Assembly (NCBI GenBank): GCA_021780285.1
Contig: JAJXZA010000277.1
Coordinates: 1-8,046 of the forward strand
Source: Planctomycetota bacterium
GTDB lineage: Bacteria; Planctomycetota; Phycisphaerae; WQYP01
Direction of reading: 5' to 3'
Length of the DNA: 8,046 nucleotides
Each line of letters opens with the position of its first letter. Within the stretch, counting starts at the first letter, position 1. Positions 6,691 through 8,046 of the stretch are shown here, one piece after another. Under the pieces are notes generated by a model. The model was given only the letters and a program-made list of their open reading frames with translations, ran no database searches and was not told the DNA's origin. A program made the translations under genes and the position numbers.

Positions 6691-7875
6691 ATGAAAATAT
6701 TTAAGACTTATTACGAGCTTACTTTTACCGGCTTTGTATTTGCCGGAGTTTTGTGTTTTGTGCTTATCGCCGCGGTCAACAGTCAGACGAACGTGCTGTT
6801 CTGGACTTTGGGCATCATTTTGGGCGCCATCATTGTTTCGGGCGTTATGGGCAACCTTCTGCTGCGTCGGCTCGAAGTCGCCCGCATGGTGGGCGACCAT
6901 GCCGTGGTGGGCCAGCCGGCGGAGGTGCACTATCGTTTGCTCAACAACAAAAAGATATGGCCCTCATGCGCCATTCGCGTAACCGAGGCCCGCTTTTCGG
7001 GCAAGCTGCGAACCGTGCCCGAGGGCTATTGCCTGCATCTGGGGCCGCGGCACAACACCCTGGTGCTCACACACCTTATTTCGGAGACACGCGGCGAATT
7101 GGAACTGCGCGAGTTGCGGGTGTGCTGCTCATTTCCATTTGGCTTTGTCAACAGGGCCATCCACTACTTAAGCCCGCATAAGATTATTGTCTACCCGCGC
7201 ATCGGCTTTTTGAATCAACAGCTTTTGGCCCGCACGCGCACATTCAGCACCACCGGCACGATCACCTCGCAGGCTCGCGGCGGCGCAGATGAGTTCTTCG
7301 GCTTGCGCGAGTACCAGCCTGGCGACAGCATTCGCAGTATTCACTGGCGTTCCAGCGCGCGCACGGGCCGAATGGTGGTGCGTGAAATGACATCCGACAC
7401 GCCGCCGACCATGATAGTTGTGCTCGACATCCGCCCGTGGGCCGATGTATCTGATGGCCGCATGCAGAGCGAACGCGCGATCGAGCTTGCCGCGTCGCTG
7501 ATTTGTCATGGCATACAGGACAACTTTGCCGTGGGACTGCTGATAGCCGGCTCTCCGGTGGCTGCGCCGCGGGCCATTTCGTCCGGCAGAACGCATCGCG
7601 ACCAATTGCTCGAGGCGCTCGCCCTTATCAACATTGAAAAGATTGATTCAACACCGCATGGCATCGCACAAAACCCGCCGGAGGCTCTGCGCAATGCGGC
7701 AGAATACGTCATTGCGGGCTTAAGCAGCAAATGCAACTCACTGGATCTGGTGCCTCCGGGCAGCACCTACACATTGCTGCCGATGGATGACCCGCACAGC
7801 GACCAATGGCTGCATTTTCCGGAAAAACCTCCCGTCGAGGCACCCCCATCGAAGTTGGCCGAATCGCTCGCATAA
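6691..7875 (+). CDS. DUF58 domain-containing membrane protein
   Basis: Partner protein of the preceding MoxR ATPase; the biochemical role of the family is not established. From the ATG at 6691 it has 394 residues. Two hydrophobic helices at about 13-30 and 36-55 anchor it in the membrane, followed by a long soluble part. The DUF58 signature is clear at about 198-231: DEFFGLREYQPGD, then RSIHWRSSARTG and VVRE. After it comes a vWA-like beta strand, MIVVLDIRPW (241-250), in which the metal-binding DxSxS pattern of true vWA domains is replaced by DIRPW. A proline-rich polar tail ends the protein. The ATG at 6691 is preferred because GGAAG lies four bases upstream; a GTG at 6667 overlapping the moxR stop by one base would add eight residues. 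The other genes usual in such operons do not follow within the window; a convergent transposase end lies 45 bases downstream. Confidence 0.92.
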   Translation: MKIFKTYYELTFTGFVFAGVLCFVLIAAVNSQTNVLFWTLGIILGAIIVSGVMGNLLLRRLEVARMVGDHAVVGQPAEVHYRLLNNKKIWPSCAIRVTEARFSGKLRTVPEGYCLHLGPRHNTLVLTHLISETRGELELRELRVCCSFPFGFVNRAIHYLSPHKIIVYPRIGFLNQQLLARTRTFSTTGTITSQARGGADEFFGLREYQPGDSIRSIHWRSSARTGRMVVREMTSDTPPTMIVVLDIRPWADVSDGRMQSERAIELAASLICHGIQDNFAVGLLIAGSPVAAPRAISSGRTHRDQLLEALALINIEKIDSTPHGIAQNPPEALRNAAEYVIAGLSSKCNSLDLVPPGSTYTLLPMDDPHSDQWLHFPEKPPVEAPPSKLAESLA

Positions 7876-7945
7876 CGCTGTTTACCCTGCGCCAACACCT
7901 TAACACAGGAAAGGAAATTCCTAGTGTAGTGTCCCTAACGCCTCT
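7876..7945. mobile_element. Probable left end of an IS630-like insertion sequence
   Basis: The transposase stop codon lies at 7921-7923, so the outer end of the element should fall near here, probably within about 7905-7945, because IS630-type transposase genes usually end close to or inside the terminal repeat. Several TA dinucleotides, the usual target duplication of the family, occur at 7911, 7922, 7928 and 7936. The exact boundary cannot be set without the other end. A short near-palindrome AGGAAATTCCT lies just outside the stop. No terminator hairpin for the DUF58 gene is visible here. Confidence 0.35.
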
Positions 7946-8046
7946 TTACACTTGGCAACCTTTGCCAGAATTGTATCAGCATCCTTGGTCCAAGTAAATA
8001 TTTTCGGGTTTGCGTTGTGCGCCCCCAGGTAGCGCTCAATCGCCGC
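7921..8046 (-). CDS. IS630-like transposase, C-terminal end only (cut by window edge)
   Basis: The minus-strand frame from the right edge to a TAG at 7923-7921 gives 41 residues. They contain YLGAHNANPKIFTWTKDADTI and then a lysine/alanine-rich helix ending in ALGTLH. The pattern of HN-x-NP-x-x-F-x-WTK-x-AD-x-IL followed by a short helical tail is characteristic of the C-terminus of IS630-family (DDE) transposases. The catalytic residues lie outside the window, so activity cannot be judged. The gene converges on the MoxR-DUF58 operon, with its stop 45 bases from the DUF58 stop. Whether the element is complete or a remnant is unknown. Confidence 0.75.
   Translation of the reverse strand, partial: AAIERYLGAHNANPKIFTWTKDADTILAKVAKCKEALGTLH

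Noticed and set aside
7806..7997. Plus-strand open frame over the DUF58 gene end and the transposase end
   Set aside because: It overlaps the DUF58 C-terminus in another frame and runs antisense to the transposase tail, with no independent support.

Overview
The window (about 55-57 % GC, estimated by eye) is densely coded chromosomal bacterial DNA with two divergent gene blocks either side of a spacer at about 5384-5740. Every complete gene is intact. The gene content (RimO, PgsA, PgpA, a hexameric glutamate dehydrogenase, and a MoxR/DUF58 pair) indicates a free-living bacterium. The tone of the proteins and the MoxR-DUF58 arrangement would fit a Planctomycetota (Phycisphaerae-like) genome, but this is a weak guess: the window has no rRNA or other phylogenetic marker.

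Left block, minus strand, read from right to left: rimO (ribosomal protein S12 methylthiotransferase), pgsA (phosphatidylglycerophosphate synthase), pgpA (phosphatidylglycerophosphatase A), a glutamate dehydrogenase gene, and an MFS transporter that runs off the left edge. The junctions are tight: a 39-base gap for rimO-pgsA, a one-base TGATG overlap for pgsA-pgpA, a 74-base gap with its own likely promoter before the dehydrogenase, and a TTGA stop/start overlap between the dehydrogenase and the MFS gene. pgsA and pgpA catalyse consecutive steps of phosphatidylglycerol synthesis. The dehydrogenase and transporter probably form a second, translationally coupled pair linking nitrogen/amino-acid metabolism to membrane transport of an unknown substrate.

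Right block, plus strand: a MoxR-family AAA+ ATPase followed by a membrane-anchored DUF58 protein, the usual core of MoxR/Bat-type operons, with a plausible sigma70-type promoter in the spacer. The further partners usual in such operons (vWA, transglutaminase-like or large membrane proteins) do not follow. About 45 bases after the DUF58 stop lies the 3' end of a convergent IS630-like transposase gene, cut by the right edge. An insertion sequence therefore probably sits directly behind this pair.

I found no RNA gene, CRISPR array or clearly undescribed multi-gene system. The points most worth checking are the gdh-MFS coupling through a TTG start, the insertion sequence behind moxR-DUF58, the palindrome over the moxR promoter, and the non-canonical vWA-like metal site in the DUF58 protein.
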